From Cordia subcordata (taxonomy: Eukaryota > Streptophyta > Magnoliopsida > Boraginales > Cordiaceae), in NCBI GenBank assembly GCA_028554755.1, contig JAPTOF010000016.1, forward strand, positions 1,128,501 through 1,192,500: DNA of 64,000 nucleotides, written 5' to 3'. Shown piece by piece: positions 11,301 through 23,804 of the stretch (position 1 is the first letter of the stretch; each line of letters begins with the position of its first letter). The notes below the pieces were generated by a model, which did not search any database, was not told the DNA's origin, and saw only the letters and a list, made by a program, of their open reading frames with translations. Position numbers and translations under genes: made by a program.

Positions 11301-13119
11301 ACACGTTCAACAAAATTATTATATAATAATAATACATATAGGTTGGTGGTCCATCACCGAAAAAGACGTTTACTTAACGCTTCCCTGTGGAAGCAACGAA
11401 ACGGGAGTAAGAGAGGACTCGGGGTGATCCAAATTTCTAAACGCATGATTATACTATTTAAATATTAAACAACCTGATTTGATTTACCCGAAACACTGCC
11501 TCCTTTGATTGTAATGTTATACAAATTTCAATATTATAGTTCAATTTCAAAAATATATGATTATACTTAAAAAACACGTGACCTAATTTATAATGGTGGA
11601 AGAATCAATGAGTTCACTAGGAATTGGTGTCTTCTTTGATTGTTTGGAGGCATTAATGTGATGCAAATTTCAATATAATTTTTTCAGGTTATCTTAACGA
11701 TCCTGAGGCCACGGAGAGAACAATAGACAAAGAAGGGTGGTTACATACGGGTGACATTGGCTACATCGATGACGATGACGAACTCTTCATCGTTGACCGA
11801 TTAAAAGAGCTTATTAAATACAAAGGCTTCCAAGTTGCACCAGCTGAACTTGAAGCCCTTCTAATTACGCATCCCAAATTATCAGATGCTGCAGTTGTCC
11901 CGTAAGTCTACTTGATTTTAATAACATCTTATTAGAAAACGTTATCTTCCCCACATTGCCTCCTTTTTAGCCCCCCAAAAACAAAGAAATTGTAGTCATA
12001 TAGGATGTTTAAGCGGTAAAAATTGTGGTCGAACATAGTTCATTAGTTGAGTTCGATCCCAATCCCTGACTCCGGATAAGTACCCCAACTTATGTAGTGC
12101 TCAGCGTAGGAAATATATTGCGTGAATTTTGTTAGTAGGTAGTCGAGCTCAACTTATTGAATTTTCAGTCTAAACCCTAGAATCCTAAACCCAATCTCTT
12201 GCTCTGCCCCTCGACTTATCTGATACACCCTAGACCCTAAACCAAGTCCTTTGATCGGAGTCCTTGACTTATTTAGTACTTAGTATAAAAGACGTGCTAT
12301 GCACCTAACGTTTGTCAATAGGCGGTTGGCGTTGTCGACTGATCTAATAATTGGGTTCCGTTAGTTGAAATTTTTTTGTTGAAAAAAAAAAAAAAGTATT
12401 TCACAACCACTAATGTTATCATCATTTGTGTGGTCCAGAATGAAAGATGAGCAGGCTGGAGAAGTGCCAGTTGCATTTGTCGTGAGATCGAATGGATCCA
12501 CCACCACTGAGGACGAAATCAAGCAATTCGTAGCCAAACAGGTCATCATGTGACTTTGATTTTCTTTCGCATCTCAATTATTTGTCACGTTCTTCTGTCG
12601 GACACGCAAAATTATTTAGCTTTGAGATTTTGGAGCAGATTATTGAAATATATTTTCTGTACGTTGTGTGATGTCATGCAGGTGATTTTCTACAAGAGAA
12701 TAAACCGCGTGTTTTTCGTGGACTCCATTCCCAAGTCTCCTTCTGGCAAAATCTTGAGAAAGGACTTGAGAGCAAGATTGGCCAATGGCTTTGTTCCAAA
12801 TGGTGTCCAAAATGGTGCTTCAAATGGTGTTAAAAATGATGCTTCAAATGGAGTTTCAAATGGTGTTAAAAATGATGTTGCAAATGATGCTTCAAATGGT
12901 GTTGCAAATGGTGTTAAAAATGATGCTTCAAATGGAGTTTCAAATGGTGTTGCAAATGATGCTTCAAATGGTGTTGCAAATGGTGTTAAACATGATGCTT
13001 CAAATGGAGTTTCTAATGGTCTTGCCAATGGAGTTTCAAATGGAGTTACAAAAGGAGTAGCGAATGGAGTGGCAAACGGACTAACAAATGGGATCATTAT
13101 TGCAAATGGTGTCCATTAA
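8356..13119 (+). CDS. 4CL: 4-Coumarate:CoA ligase, class I-like, with Asn-Gly repeat tail
   Basis: The enzyme activates 4-coumarate and related acids to CoA thioesters, through an adenylate, for lignin and flavonoid synthesis in the cytosol. Exons are 8356-9354, 10200-10398, 11688-11901, 12439-12541 and 12682-13119. All introns are GT-AG and the joined frame is open for 650 residues. AMP-binding box I ([11 protein letters not shown]) is at 191-201, the GYGMTEAGP loop at 334-342, box II (GEICIRG) at 388-394, the TGD motif at 420-422, and the catalytic lysine in PSGKILRK at K528. M308 lies where specificity-code studies of Arabidopsis 4CL2 place a lysine; tobacco-type class I enzymes as I recall them have Met. 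The usual end (LRARLANG) is reached at 541, then about 109 residues of NGV/NDA/SNG repeats follow. Normal family length is about 540-570. AC elements and a TATA box precede the gene. Confidence 0.95.
9437..9802. mobile_element. Tourist-like MITE in 4CL intron 1
   Basis: Terminal inverted repeats GAAGGTGTTTGGCTTT and AAAGCCAAACACCCTC match at 15 of 16 positions and are flanked by TAA on both sides (9434-9436, 9803-9805). A TAA/TTA target duplication and this TIR style are typical of PIF/Harbinger-derived Tourist MITEs. A related copy lies at 54531-54910. Confidence 0.75.
10081..10172 (+). pseudogene. U6 snRNA retropseudogene in 4CL intron 1
   Basis: The segment opens with GTCCCTTCGGGGACATCTGA and continues through AAAATTGGAAC, AGATTAGCATGGC and GCGCAAGGATGACACGCACA, closely matching plant U6 snRNA. 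Scattered changes are present, and the 3' part after GAGAAA is lost with its T run. ATGACT precedes it (10075-10080) and recurs right after it (about 10173-10178), a likely short target duplication. No upstream sequence element (TCCCACATCG type) or well-placed TATA is visible, so it is probably not transcribed as U6. It ends about 25 bp before the exon 2 acceptor. Confidence 0.88.
10743..10774. repeat. C16-A13 homopolymer junction between direct repeats
   Basis: Sixteen C followed by thirteen A in 4CL intron 2. It is bracketed by ATCATCATCTAGAAA (10723-10737) and ATCACCATCTAGAAA (10775-10789), 14 of 15 identical. Confidence 0.7.
10969..11114. mobile_element. Possible decayed copy of the intron 1 MITE family
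   Basis: The right end reads GTCAAACACCCTC followed by TAA, like the 9437-9802 element. The left end has only a weak GGTGTTT match. It lies in 4CL intron 2. Confidence 0.35.
12020..12393 (+). mobile_element. SINE-like relics in 4CL intron 3
   Basis: Two or more overlapping copies are seen. One holds a B-box-like GAGTTCGATCCC at about 12049. A second has CCTTGACTTATTTAGTACTT and GACGTGCTATGCAC and ends in an A run at about 12380-12393. The same order of motifs occurs at 33560-33745, also with an A tail, which supports a retroposed family. Confidence 0.5.
12794..13119 (+). repeat. 12-bp coding minisatellite (NGV tail of 4CL)
   Basis: Units such as AATGGTGTTAAA and AATGATGCTTCA repeat every 12 bp in the reading frame. 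A higher-order 36-bp unit gives [16 protein letters not shown] blocks of 12 residues. No stop occurs in the coding frame, and the final part drifts to [14 protein letters not shown] before the stop. Confidence 0.9.
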
Positions 13120-16033
13120 TTCTTTCTGCGACATAATGAACAAAAAGAGAGATGTTGATCTACATGAGTTGGCTTGTAGCCTACTAGTAGTTACTGTTAA
13201 TTACCAATTTATATAATTAGAATTTTCTGTATATTATCTTGGAGAAGTTATTTTTGATGGACCATTACCAAATACCCAATAAAAGGTTTTCTTGTATTTT
13301 TCTTTCTTTTCTTTTGTGCCGGCCTCGAGACAACCAACTACAAAATAAATCATGTTGTTGGTTTATTATAGATATTAAATTTGAATATGTTGTTAAAATT
13401 ATTGAATTAATATTTCCATATTGTTTTAATTTGTGGTTCTATACCTATTATGTATATCTCCCCAAGAAAAAAAAATCATGGAGTAATATTTGTTTGCAAT
13501 TTCGATGGCCAACTAGTGAAAAGTATATCCTTTGTGTAGTATATTCACATCGTCATTAATTGTTTACACTTCCTCATTTTTTGGGGTGTGTAAATCTCTC
13601 CACTTCATTTTTTGAGTCCAACGCATGTTGCTTGAGCATCATGATTAGCTATATGATAAATTGAAACAATTGGACAACTAGTTGAAAAAACAAAGCTCCA
13701 CGACCTGCTTATGCATGTAATATGCTTGGCTTTATCAACTCAAGAAAAGATTAAAAAAAAAAAAGAAAAGAAAAGGAAAAAAACATTAAATAAAATTTAA
13801 TTTTGACTCAACCACTTGGTGAAAAAATTGATGATTTTCATGAAAATAGGTCTACATATATGGCTTCGTTGTCCTTTGCCCATTATTGTAAACTTCACTA
13901 TAAACCTCACAATCACCTCTTTGCACCAATATATTATTAGTAGGTCAAACCAAAACCATCAGGGTACTTTTGACCATTACCATGAACATAAAATTTAATC
14001 CCGACGTGACTATGGAATCATGAAAGTTCAAACCTAACTTTGCTAATTAAATAATAGGCCAACTACTTTTATTATACTTGACCTACCCCTTAGAGGCAAC
14101 TAATATCAACTTCGCTCACAAGAAGTAATATAGGGCTCCATTTAGATTGGTCTTTTTTCTTTTTTTATTCATGAAAAATTATTTTTTTCCCACAAAAATC
14201 ATATTTTTTTACACTAAATATTTGACCTTGCTTTAAAGAAGATGCTGAAATTTAATTCTCTTTTCAATAATTATAAAAAAGAAAGTCTTTTAAAGAAATC
14301 CCAATTCAAACAAGCCTATAAACTCATGGATTTGATATTTGGCCAAGTTAGGTAATAACCAATGAGAATCTTTGCTATAAGAAGGAATGTTATATTTAAT
14401 TGTCAAGGTTAGGTGATCATAACCACCACGATCTTTGCATGTAATTAAGAAGCAAATGTAATGCAGAGTTCTTTCATTTCTTTTTATATATTTCGATACT
14501 AGACCCAATATATATCAATTTATTTAATTTGATCCTCAGGACCCATATAGTTCTCAAGATCCGCTTTTTGTGAAGGCATGTTGCAGGGTTTGCATGATAA
14601 TTAATTTTTTTTTTTTTTGAAGGAAATGAACTTGACTATGAGATGCCAACTAGCTTTTCTAATTGATCTTCTCGGAGACCAATTGAATCACTCAAGTGAA
14701 TAAATTAATGATTCGATCAATAAGACTTAGTTGGCAAACTTGTTTGCCAAGGTAACTATTGTCAAAAGAATGAAGACAATGACGACGACGATAAAAACAA
14801 GTGTCATTTTCTCTTCTTTCTTCTCCGAAACAAAGGTGTTTTCTTTTGAGCGATTGTTAAGTTTTAAGAGAACAAATTAAAGAAAGAAAGATACATAATC
14901 TAAGTTTTGTTTCAAATGATTTTTTTTTCATGGTTGAATAAATCATCCTTATAAATCAAGCTACATGTGGCAGATAACGTCTAATTTTTGAGTACTCTAT
15001 TCGTAGGCTTATCTCATGGATCGATTAAGACCTTCGATGACAACAACTTTGTTGGATAAAGTTATTTGAAGTGACTTATATTATTGCCTTGTTGTTTACG
15101 AATTGACTAAAATGGATGAGGTCGTCAATCTACGACCGCGAATAAAAAAATGAGTAAGATGGAATATTTTATAACAAATTGAAAATGCACTGATTCTAAT
15201 AAAGAGATTTCTCGGCTAAACAAAATAAAAAGTTTTTCCCTTATTAGAAGATCGTCATAGTGTCCTCGATTCTAAAACAGGGTTTAAGGTCAGATATGTG
15301 TATAAAGAAGTTAACAGATGTGTGAATTAATTAGCGAATCATGGTCTAAGGTCAACATGAAAGTTCCTGGACAAGTCTAAAGGTTGTTGGATGGGGATGA
15401 AAATGGAATAACCCACCAGAGAAGGATCGCTATTTAATTGGTCCTTACCTTCACCAAAAAAAAAAAAAATTGATTTATAACTATTAAATCTCATTTATAA
15501 TAGAATAACTTTTAAGAATATATCCTTTCCAGCCATCCGATGAATACATTTTGTGATTCCACATACTTACCAGCTAATTCAAACACATACTTTCCAATTA
15601 ACAGCACCTCGGACATGGAGAATTTAGATGACGTTATGAACGGGATTTAATGATAGTGAATTAGTTATATCATTACAGTTAAATAATTTTGATAGTTTTA
15701 CTACAATTAAATCTCTTTGATAACGTTATGAAATAAGCCAAAATCCAAAAATTAAAAGATTTCGAACATCTCAGCTATATCAGTCACAATAATGAAGGTA
15801 GTCTCTGCACCAATTATATTTTGAGCCCATAGAAAAGCTGGGCCACGGGAAGATCATGCGGATTCTAGCCTCCAAAGCTAGTATTCATTAAAAATTGGTT
15901 TCCACCATGTTGGGCTAGAACATAGCCCATAGGACCAGATTTATTAGCTTTTTTTACATGTATGAGGCCCAAATTCCTTCTCTTTTTCTTCTTCTTTCCT
16001 TTTTTTTTTGACAAAGACTTGCCTTACACAAAA
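13120..16033. other. AT-rich spacer downstream of 4CL
   Basis: Holds the 3' flank of 4CL and a MITE-like segment at 14133-14316. No gene-like frame or RNA gene is seen in the rest. Confidence 0.6.
14133..14316. mobile_element. Small MITE-like element
   Basis: GGGCTCCATTTAGATTGG at the left and CCAATTCAAACAAGCC at the right form imperfect inverted ends (about 12 of 16 matches) flanked by TA-rich sequence. The interior is AT-rich without coding sequence. Confidence 0.45.
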
Positions 16034-16036
16034 TCA

Positions 16037-16070
16037 CTAGTCTAACACTCGTGCATTTGCACGGGTAATG
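16037..16070 (-). mobile_element. Helitron-like 3' end
   Basis: On the minus strand CCCGTGCAAATGCACGAG can form a short hairpin. It is followed after about 8 nt by CTAG and then a T outside. This is the classical Helitron 3' signature (hairpin, CTRR, insertion between A and T). The 5' end would lie to the right and was not found. Confidence 0.4.
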
Positions 16071-19000
16071 GATTTGCCCTAGTGAAGACACAAATAAATA
16101 TATTTAAGTAAAAATAAAAAATATGAATAAATTTAATTTTATAACACCCAATTGGTAACTTGAACGTATTAACAACAAATATGAATGATTATGTAAAGAA
16201 AATAATAAGTTAAAATTGTTGTATAAAAACAATAACCTCATTATAAGTTTATATTTTTTACAAATTTAGGACGATAAAAGTTTTCTAATTGGTCCACGTG
16301 AAATATTTCGATATTTCTCATCATTACCAAATACTATTCTTTAAAGTAAAATTAGTCTATGCTTTCTTTTAAAGCGCCAAAGCATTTTTCAAAAAAAAAA
16401 AAATACCATGCACTTGTTGGTAAATAGCCACACCACACTGCTTACGACAAGTTTCATTTTTGGATCTAGGTATTGTCATTATATATGATTTTGGCTTTTG
16501 ACATAATTTAGAAAGAACGCATACTATGCCATCAACAATTAAAAAAATTTATATGTAGATTATACAAAAAATAAAGGAAAAAAAAATTGTTAAAAGAAAC
16601 CTGTAAATTAAATTTCGAATCACAATTAGTGGAACACTGAAAAATTATTCACAAAATAATTAAAATAACATTATAGTGATATTTGAGAAATGCCTCGTAC
16701 CATGTCTAACTTCAAAGCCCTGTGAATATGAAGCTTAGTAAACACATTGTCTTAGTTGAGGGGTAAATTAAACTGATGAAGACAAAATAATTAAGAAAAT
16801 ATCACGTACCCAATGAAGAATTTCATAAGATAAAAGAAACGTAGTGCTCAAATGGAGCAACCAAAATTTGCGACCCAAGAGATCAAGTTCACATAGAAGA
16901 TCTGGACTCTGAAAATGTCAAATATCAATTTTAGAAGAATATATTATGCTATAGTATGGTGTATCAAATTATTCATACTAGAGCTACATCAAAACACTGT
17001 TTCTAAAGAACAACAAACTAAAAGAAGATAAGATCATAACTTCTATGAAAATTAGGTCTCTCTCATATGACTTTTTAAAGCTACTAAAACATTTCATCAA
17101 ACACATTTTAGTCAACCAATTCCTTTGTACTTTCTATTGCTATTCTCTTGATTTTCTCACTTTAATTACCCCTCATACGGAGGAGGAAAGGTAGCCTACA
17201 ATAAAAGAATTGGTAATGTACTGTTTTGAATTAGAAAAAATTGATAAATGAGGGAAAAAAATAAAATTTAAAGGCTAATAATAATGGAGACAATTCATAT
17301 ATGTCTAACATATGCTCATGGAACTTTAGGGTATAACAATTGGTAAGCAACTCTTTTGATTAAAAAAAATTGACAAATGAGTGGGAAAAAAGCATCTAAA
17401 ACCTTAATATTACACGTTCTTTACACGGGATTCAACAGATATGAAAATGAGCAACAAAAAAATGATAGACGCATATATAAATTTTCGTCTTTTCTATGAA
17501 CTTTTTTAAACTAATATGACAATGAGCAACAAAAAAGACATGCACATACAAATTTGATATATAGTTTATATTTAAAATATAGATAATGCCACCCAAATTA
17601 CCATATATATTACATATCATTTATACAATATTTTGAAATATTTCTTTAAACAATATATTTTAGTCTTAATTGAAGGTGCCCATTTTGTGTCATTAATTAA
17701 AATTTTCAAACTTAAGGGATAGGGGGTCGGGTTGGGTGCAAAGGTTAAAAAATATATTTATTAAAAAAGAAGTTATTTTGATCAACTTTGATAATTTTCT
17801 TGCACATTTTGTTCAATGGAATTTGATTAGTCGAAAGGTTCTTCGAAAGATAAACCATTTGCAATGGAGTTGCATTGGAATATACAATGCTATATGAAGG
17901 TGTCAGATTTATTTTTAGATAATGAAGAAATAATCCAACATTTAGTATAGGATATGTTTCTGAAAAGAGATATTTTTTTTAAAGAAAGTTTGATAATCGA
18001 TTAATAATGATAGTCTCACATTTATTTATCATCCAATTTATTCGAAAATTTGAGCATAACATGAAAGTTTTTGTTGTACTAAATTTTGTAAGTCATTTAA
18101 TTTTCAATTCTACATATTACAAATTATAAATTTTTACATTAAAAAAATTATAATTTTGTAAATTAAGTAGAACATGACAATTTCTAGGTTATCTATTTTT
18201 CTTTTTTCAAACACCATCCCCAACTCAAATACTCGTTCTCCATGAGATTTAGGGTTCACTTGAATTGAATTTTTTAAAAAGCATATTTTTTACCAACTTT
18301 TGAAAAAAGTGTTTCTTTGACAATCTAAAAATTTTGACTTCTTAAAAACCTGCACTTAAAATTTTTTTTGAAATTTCAGCTTTTTTGAAAATTTAACCAA
18401 ATAGTCATTCCAAAAAGAAGTTACATTTTAAAAAAAAAAGCTTTTTCTTAAAAAAAATAACAAAACAAATCCTTCCCATAATAAGGAGAAGCAAGCAAGA
18501 TATATGGCATAGATTTAATTGTTTACTAAGAAAATAAAAACATTACCCTAAATGGCAAAAGCAAGATATGGGGTTGATTTTGTTTCTCACCAAAAAATAA
18601 ATAAATAAACAAATCCTTGCCATAAAAAGGAGAATCAATTTTAATGAGTTTGATTTTTTAATTTATATAATAAGCTTTGAGCATACACATGGCATTCGTT
18701 TAACCAATGTTCCATGTCCAAATGGCATCCTTTGAATTTGTACACATAAACCTTACCAAAATAATAGCTATTGGTCATTGTTTTATATAGAAAAATGGCC
18801 AAAATGCCTTTAATGCAAACAAAAGGACTCTTTTGCCCTAAATAATGATAATAATAAAATAATTATATATTTATGTTCTTTCTTATCATTATAACATCCA
18901 TATCAATATTACACTTTCTCTCTCTCCTCATCTCTCTCTCCTCTCATTAAAACTCTTTCTCTCTCCTCATCTCTCGACCACCACTTTCTTTCTCTCTTTC

Positions 19001-19770
19001 TCTCTCACACGTATCTCTATTTTTCTCAAGGATTGTGATAATATCAAATAATTATTCTATCATTAGTTTATACAATTCAATGACTTATTATTTACTATTT
19101 ATTTTATTTTCTATTATTTCTCATTTTTTATGATTATATATTACCAATTTTAATTGAAAATTAAATGGTCATTTAATTTAATTTTTGGTAAGCCTTTTTT
19201 TATAATAATTATACATCTTTGTAAGATATATGTTGTAATTGAATAGAACATTAAAATTAAGAAAATAAAATTAAAAAATGGTTTCATTAGGAAAAAACAT
19301 TAGAAGAGGAATTATATATTTTTTGAAATTAAAATCTTTTTTTTGAGAAAAAAGAATTAACAAAATTATGACATTTAATATTAAAAGATAAGCTTGAATT
19401 CTATTTTATACAGCACATAGATATGTAGATACGTAGACATGTTGAATTTATCTATTATTCATAAAAGATCCAATTTTCAAATATGGATCAAGTGTTTTCA
19501 TGAATCATGTGCTAAATCAAGATATTTTAATATTATTTTAAGATGAAAAGCAATACATAATTATATAATAATATTTTTTTAGATAATGTTGAATTACATA
19601 AAAAAATTAAATTATAAATAATTTGTAATTGAAAAGATAATGTTAATACTATATTAAGAAAGAAAATGATTGCACGAATACAACTTTAATTAGTATGAAT
19701 TACTTAAATTTAAAAATATCGCTCAATAATGTATCCTATTTACACTATTTTGCAAAGACAAATAAGATTA
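16071..19770. other. AT-rich repeat-bearing spacer
   Basis: No gene is seen. Related segments recur in pairs (about 17210 and 17340; about 17440 and 17515, with ATGAGCAACAAAAAA), which suggests decayed local duplications. A CT-rich patch lies at about 18910-19010. Confidence 0.5.
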
Positions 19771-20020
19771 CTTGTCCTTGACAAATAAGGAATGCTTATA
19801 CTTGACAAAACAAGAACTGCTAATTGCAGTTTTTTTCTCTCAAAATCTCATGATTTCTATTGAATCTAAAACTTTCACTTTTTTTGAATCTAAGATCAAA
19901 ATAATGCTATCAAGAATACTTTTTCAACTATTTTGTTTTATATATTTTATTTGGTTTTTAAGAATATTTCCGTAGCTATCCTTACTATTTATGTTCTCTA
20001 TTTTGCATTGTTTCTTCCTT

Positions 20021-20345
20021 TTTTTGTTATTTTGGGTCTTTTCATGCATTTTTTGTTGTGTATTGTTTGTTAGATGGCTCGTTTGTTTTTGAATGGTTTT
20101 GTGAAGAAATTCTTGTCCGATACAAAAGGGTTGGAAAGGAAAATTTGTCGAGAGTTGAACATGACAGTGGTCTTTCTCTCTTTGTTTTTTTTTTTTTGTT
20201 ATTTCGGGTCTTTTTATGCATTTTTTGGTTTTGTATTGTTTGTTAGATGGCTTGTTTGTTTTTGAGTTATTTTGTGAAAAAATTCTTGTTCGATCCAAAA
20301 AGGTTGAAAAGGAAAATTTGTGGAGAGTTGAACATGTCAGTGGTT
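20021..20345 (+). repeat. 172-bp tandem duplication carrying short related frames
   Basis: Copies at 20021-20170 and 20193-20345 share most bases. Each holds a short frame: MARLFLNGFVKKFLSDTKG in the first and MACLFLSYFVKKFLFDPKR in the second. The second reads on to about 20418 before a stop. No family is recognised and no promoter is obvious, so these may be non-coding. Confidence 0.7.
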
Positions 20346-21839
20346 GTGAACGATGTACTTGAGCAAATTTTAAGAGTAAAAGTTTTTTCTCTTATATGTC
20401 TTGTTTGTCTATTTTGACTGGCAATGCGAAACTGGTGACGACGGGAGTCGCCATTCCTGAATGATAAAAAGGATGGTCCGCAACAAACTTCAGCTTTGAT
20501 AGCAGATAAGTTCAATTTGTCAAACGTAATGTGCAAAAGCAATTTGATTTAAATGAAGTAGGGATTGACTTTATTATATAGAGATTTTAAAAGAAAATGG
20601 ACGGATAGAATTTATCCAAATGCTACTATTATTTAATATAATAAAATAATGTATTAATTTTAAATATGAAAGTTAAAATACTATAGCATATATTTATAAA
20701 ACATTAATACATTTTATAAAAAATAAGTTAATATATAATTGTTATAGCATTTATGTTATTATGAAAGAATTTTATATTTTATTTTTCAAACGTTACTTTT
20801 TTTTAAATGGTTACTTAGGTGGAAAAACAAATAAGAATGTTGCATAATCTTTTTTACGTATTTAAAGTGTAAGAGGCAAGCTGAGTCATCTTTTTAATCA
20901 TGAAAGACAAACTTATGCATGATGGAAAAAAATGACTAAAATATTTTTCTTCAGTATAGAAACATAAAAGAGAAAAAAACAAAAACATAAAGTCACCATT
21001 CGCTGTGCAACATAAATGTTACATGACTATTTTTCTACAAAGACATATATAAATGTCACATGGCCATTTTCTACGCACTATATGTGTGAAAGATATGGCT
21101 AAAAAGTAAGTGACTGAAAATAATTTTTTCGTAGGTAGAGAAATATAAAAGAAGAAAAAAAAAAAGAAAAAGCAAAACACATAAGAACTATAGGGCAGAA
21201 AAAAAAAGTAAGACATAATGATATAAAACGTTAAGATTATTACCATTTAAAAAAACTAATTGAAACACTAATTCGATGATGTATATTGGAATTTAGTTAT
21301 TATAATTATATAGAATTTGATTATTTTTGGTGAAACTTTGAATAATCTTTGATTTTTCTTAAAAGTTTGCTAGTTCGATTATAATTGTCCCAAACCGAAA
21401 TTTTTAGTTAAATGATTTTTTTTTTTAATCAATATAACTTAGATTGGGTTTGGTTATTAACTTTTAAAAATTCAGAAATTTGATTATTAAAATTTGGTTT
21501 CCGTTTCGGTTCAATTAAACTGGATGCTAAGCCTATAAGGGGGGTCATTTGATCCCCTGAATCTCCACATATAGCTCAACCAATATGGACTATATTATAT
21601 TTTATATAAAAAAATCTTATTTATTGTTTCGTTGGCTAAATTAGCAAGAGCTCTTATACACAGAATTAATTACAATATTGTTTCAAATGTGGATATCATT
21701 TTTTAATACGAGAAAAAAATTGATTATGTTTCATGGATTATCATTTTTATTTGAAGGTCATTAATTTTGAAAGGGGTAACTATGTATGGTCCTATGTTGC
21801 CTTATTTTTCAAATAGGTCCTTAATATTTTAATTTTTTT

Positions 21840-21940
21840 TTCACCCTTCTGCTCGTCCTTTCCTGGAATTTAAATTTAGGACCTGACTCTTGGGAGAGGT
21901 GATCTCTATTAAGTTACCACTTCATCTAATAAAACTAGAG
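21840..21940 (-). mobile_element. tRNA-derived SINE relic
   Basis: On the minus strand GTGGTAACTTAATAG resembles an A box, and GGTCCTAAATTTAAATTCC lies at the spacing of a B box. There are no clear ends or target duplication. Confidence 0.35.
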
Positions 21941-22228
21941 TGTATCCCTTGTTGTACATTAGAAAATTGCATGTTTTTAATAGCTTTGTTTATTATCGAT
22001 AGACAACTTTTTGCATTCTATATAAGAATCACATGCAAATATATTTTTTAAAATTTAATTCATAGTAAGTTTCCAATGCTAATAATGTTCTTATGACAAA
22101 TTTTTAGTAATTGAATAAAATATTTAAACTGAGAATGTAATATAAAAAATGATCTAATATTAAAAAATAGCAATAAAACATTTTTGAATATTATTAATTT
22201 GTGATTGAATAAATTTAAATTTGATGGT

Positions 22229-22232
<4 letters not shown>

Positions 22233-22277
<45 letters not shown>
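22233..22277. repeat. (TA)n(CA)n microsatellite
   Basis: A pure dinucleotide run with a switch from TA to CA. Confidence 0.85.
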
Positions 22278-23167
22278 TGAAATGTTAGATTATATGTTTT
22301 GTTGGCTATAGAAGAGGGTTTATTATCATGACAATGACATGTGGCATTACCAAAAAAACGTATACCTTCTTTTATATACAAATATATAAATACAAAATTA
22401 TATCTCAAAAACTCAAAAGACTTTGGAAGAGGCTACATTATTTTTCAAGAAGTCTTACGAGGTGACATATCATATTAACTATCTTCTATTTGAGGCAACA
22501 ACGGTAATTTTAAAAATTTTTAAGCTTCGTTTTTAATAATTATTCAATAACAAAATAAAAAATGCAAATAATATAAAAAATCATGTTTACAAGAAGTTGA
22601 AAATTACATATAAAATTATGCTTATAGGATGCTTATAGAAAAAATAAAAAAATATAAAAAACTTAACAATGATCATTTTAAAGAATATCCTAGGGGTGCC
22701 ACGTCATTATAAGACTCTTTTAATTTGTGCATAATTAATAATTTTTAATTTTTGTTGGTTTTGTTTTTATTAATTAACTAATAAAAACAAAAGATATAAC
22801 ACAAAATTACAAAAAAAAAAATAGAATTACAAAATTCACAAAATCTGAAAGAGATTATCAGTTGAAATGCTAGTATCCCCTTTAATGTTGTTCTAACTCC
22901 GTTAAATTTGCTTCTATCGAGAAGAACAATACGTTTTGGCCAAAAAAAACAGAGAGAGAAAAGCATTACGTGGGTAGAGAGAGAGAGATTAGAAATAGCA
23001 AGAGAAAAAAATATTCTTATCTTCACCATCAGTCTGGTATCAAGGAGAACAAGCAAAGTATAAAATTGTTAAAGAACTTACGTGGCAAGAAATATTATAA
23101 GGTGTATAGGGTGGAAGAGAGATAATGTATTGGGAAGGTAAGAAATACATTGAAAATGCAATAATTA

Positions 23168-23804
23168 AGCCTTATTCGATAACTGTGTTTCAACTAGTGT
23201 TTAATGTTTTTACTTTTGAAACATTAATATTTTTAACTTTTCAGATAATGGTTAGTGTTTTATTTTTTATTCGGGCAATCTTACCCTCTCTTCAAAAAAA
23301 TTTTTTTTTTTTGCAATTCTACCAATTATGCAAATCTTTTTCTACATTTTTCATATTTTCTTTCATAAAAATAAATCTAAAATGACATAAAAATCAATTT
23401 TCAATTCTACCTATATGAAAATTTTAGTCCATTTATTATTCTTCTTGTTAAAATAAAGTTTTGATTAATTAAAAAAATGTTTCTATAATAATAAATATTT
23501 TATTATATTAATAAAATTAATTTATCAAAAATAATTTTATTATACTTGAATAACAAAATATTATTATAACAAAAAATATATCTAATTATGGACTAAATTA
23601 TCTTATTTCAATAATAGTAATAATAATTATATTTATCATAACATAATAACGTCATACCAAATTACTAATTTTTTTATGTCATTTTGTATCCATCAGCTAA
23701 TCTAACAGCTAATTTTATCAAACACATATTATTCAATCAGTTAACCAAACAGTTATTCGTTAATAGTTAGAATACACTAACAGATAATTTTGCCGAACAG
23801 GCTG
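23168..23804. mobile_element. TIR element with TTA duplication
   Basis: The left end (AGCCTTATTCGATAAC) and the reverse complement of the right end (CAGCCTGTTCGGCAAAATTA) are alignable with gaps, and TTA lies outside both. The interior is AT-rich. A decayed PIF/Harbinger-type MITE fits, though the ends are imperfect. Confidence 0.4.

Larger units (their letters stand above)
20420..23160. other. AT-rich spacer
   Basis: Holds a possible SINE relic at about 21840-21940 and a (TA)n(CA)n tract at 22233-22277. The remaining frames are low-complexity and are not supported as genes. Confidence 0.5.

Noticed and set aside
12785..13060. Plus-strand frame rich in Met-Leu-Gln in the 4CL repeat
   Set aside because: A shifted reading of the same minisatellite; the spliced 4CL frame explains the region.
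12690..13097. Minus-strand open frame of 135 residues rich in Thr-Pro-Phe
   Set aside because: It is the antisense of the 12-bp coding repeat of 4CL exon 5. A repeat with a length divisible by three stays open in several frames.
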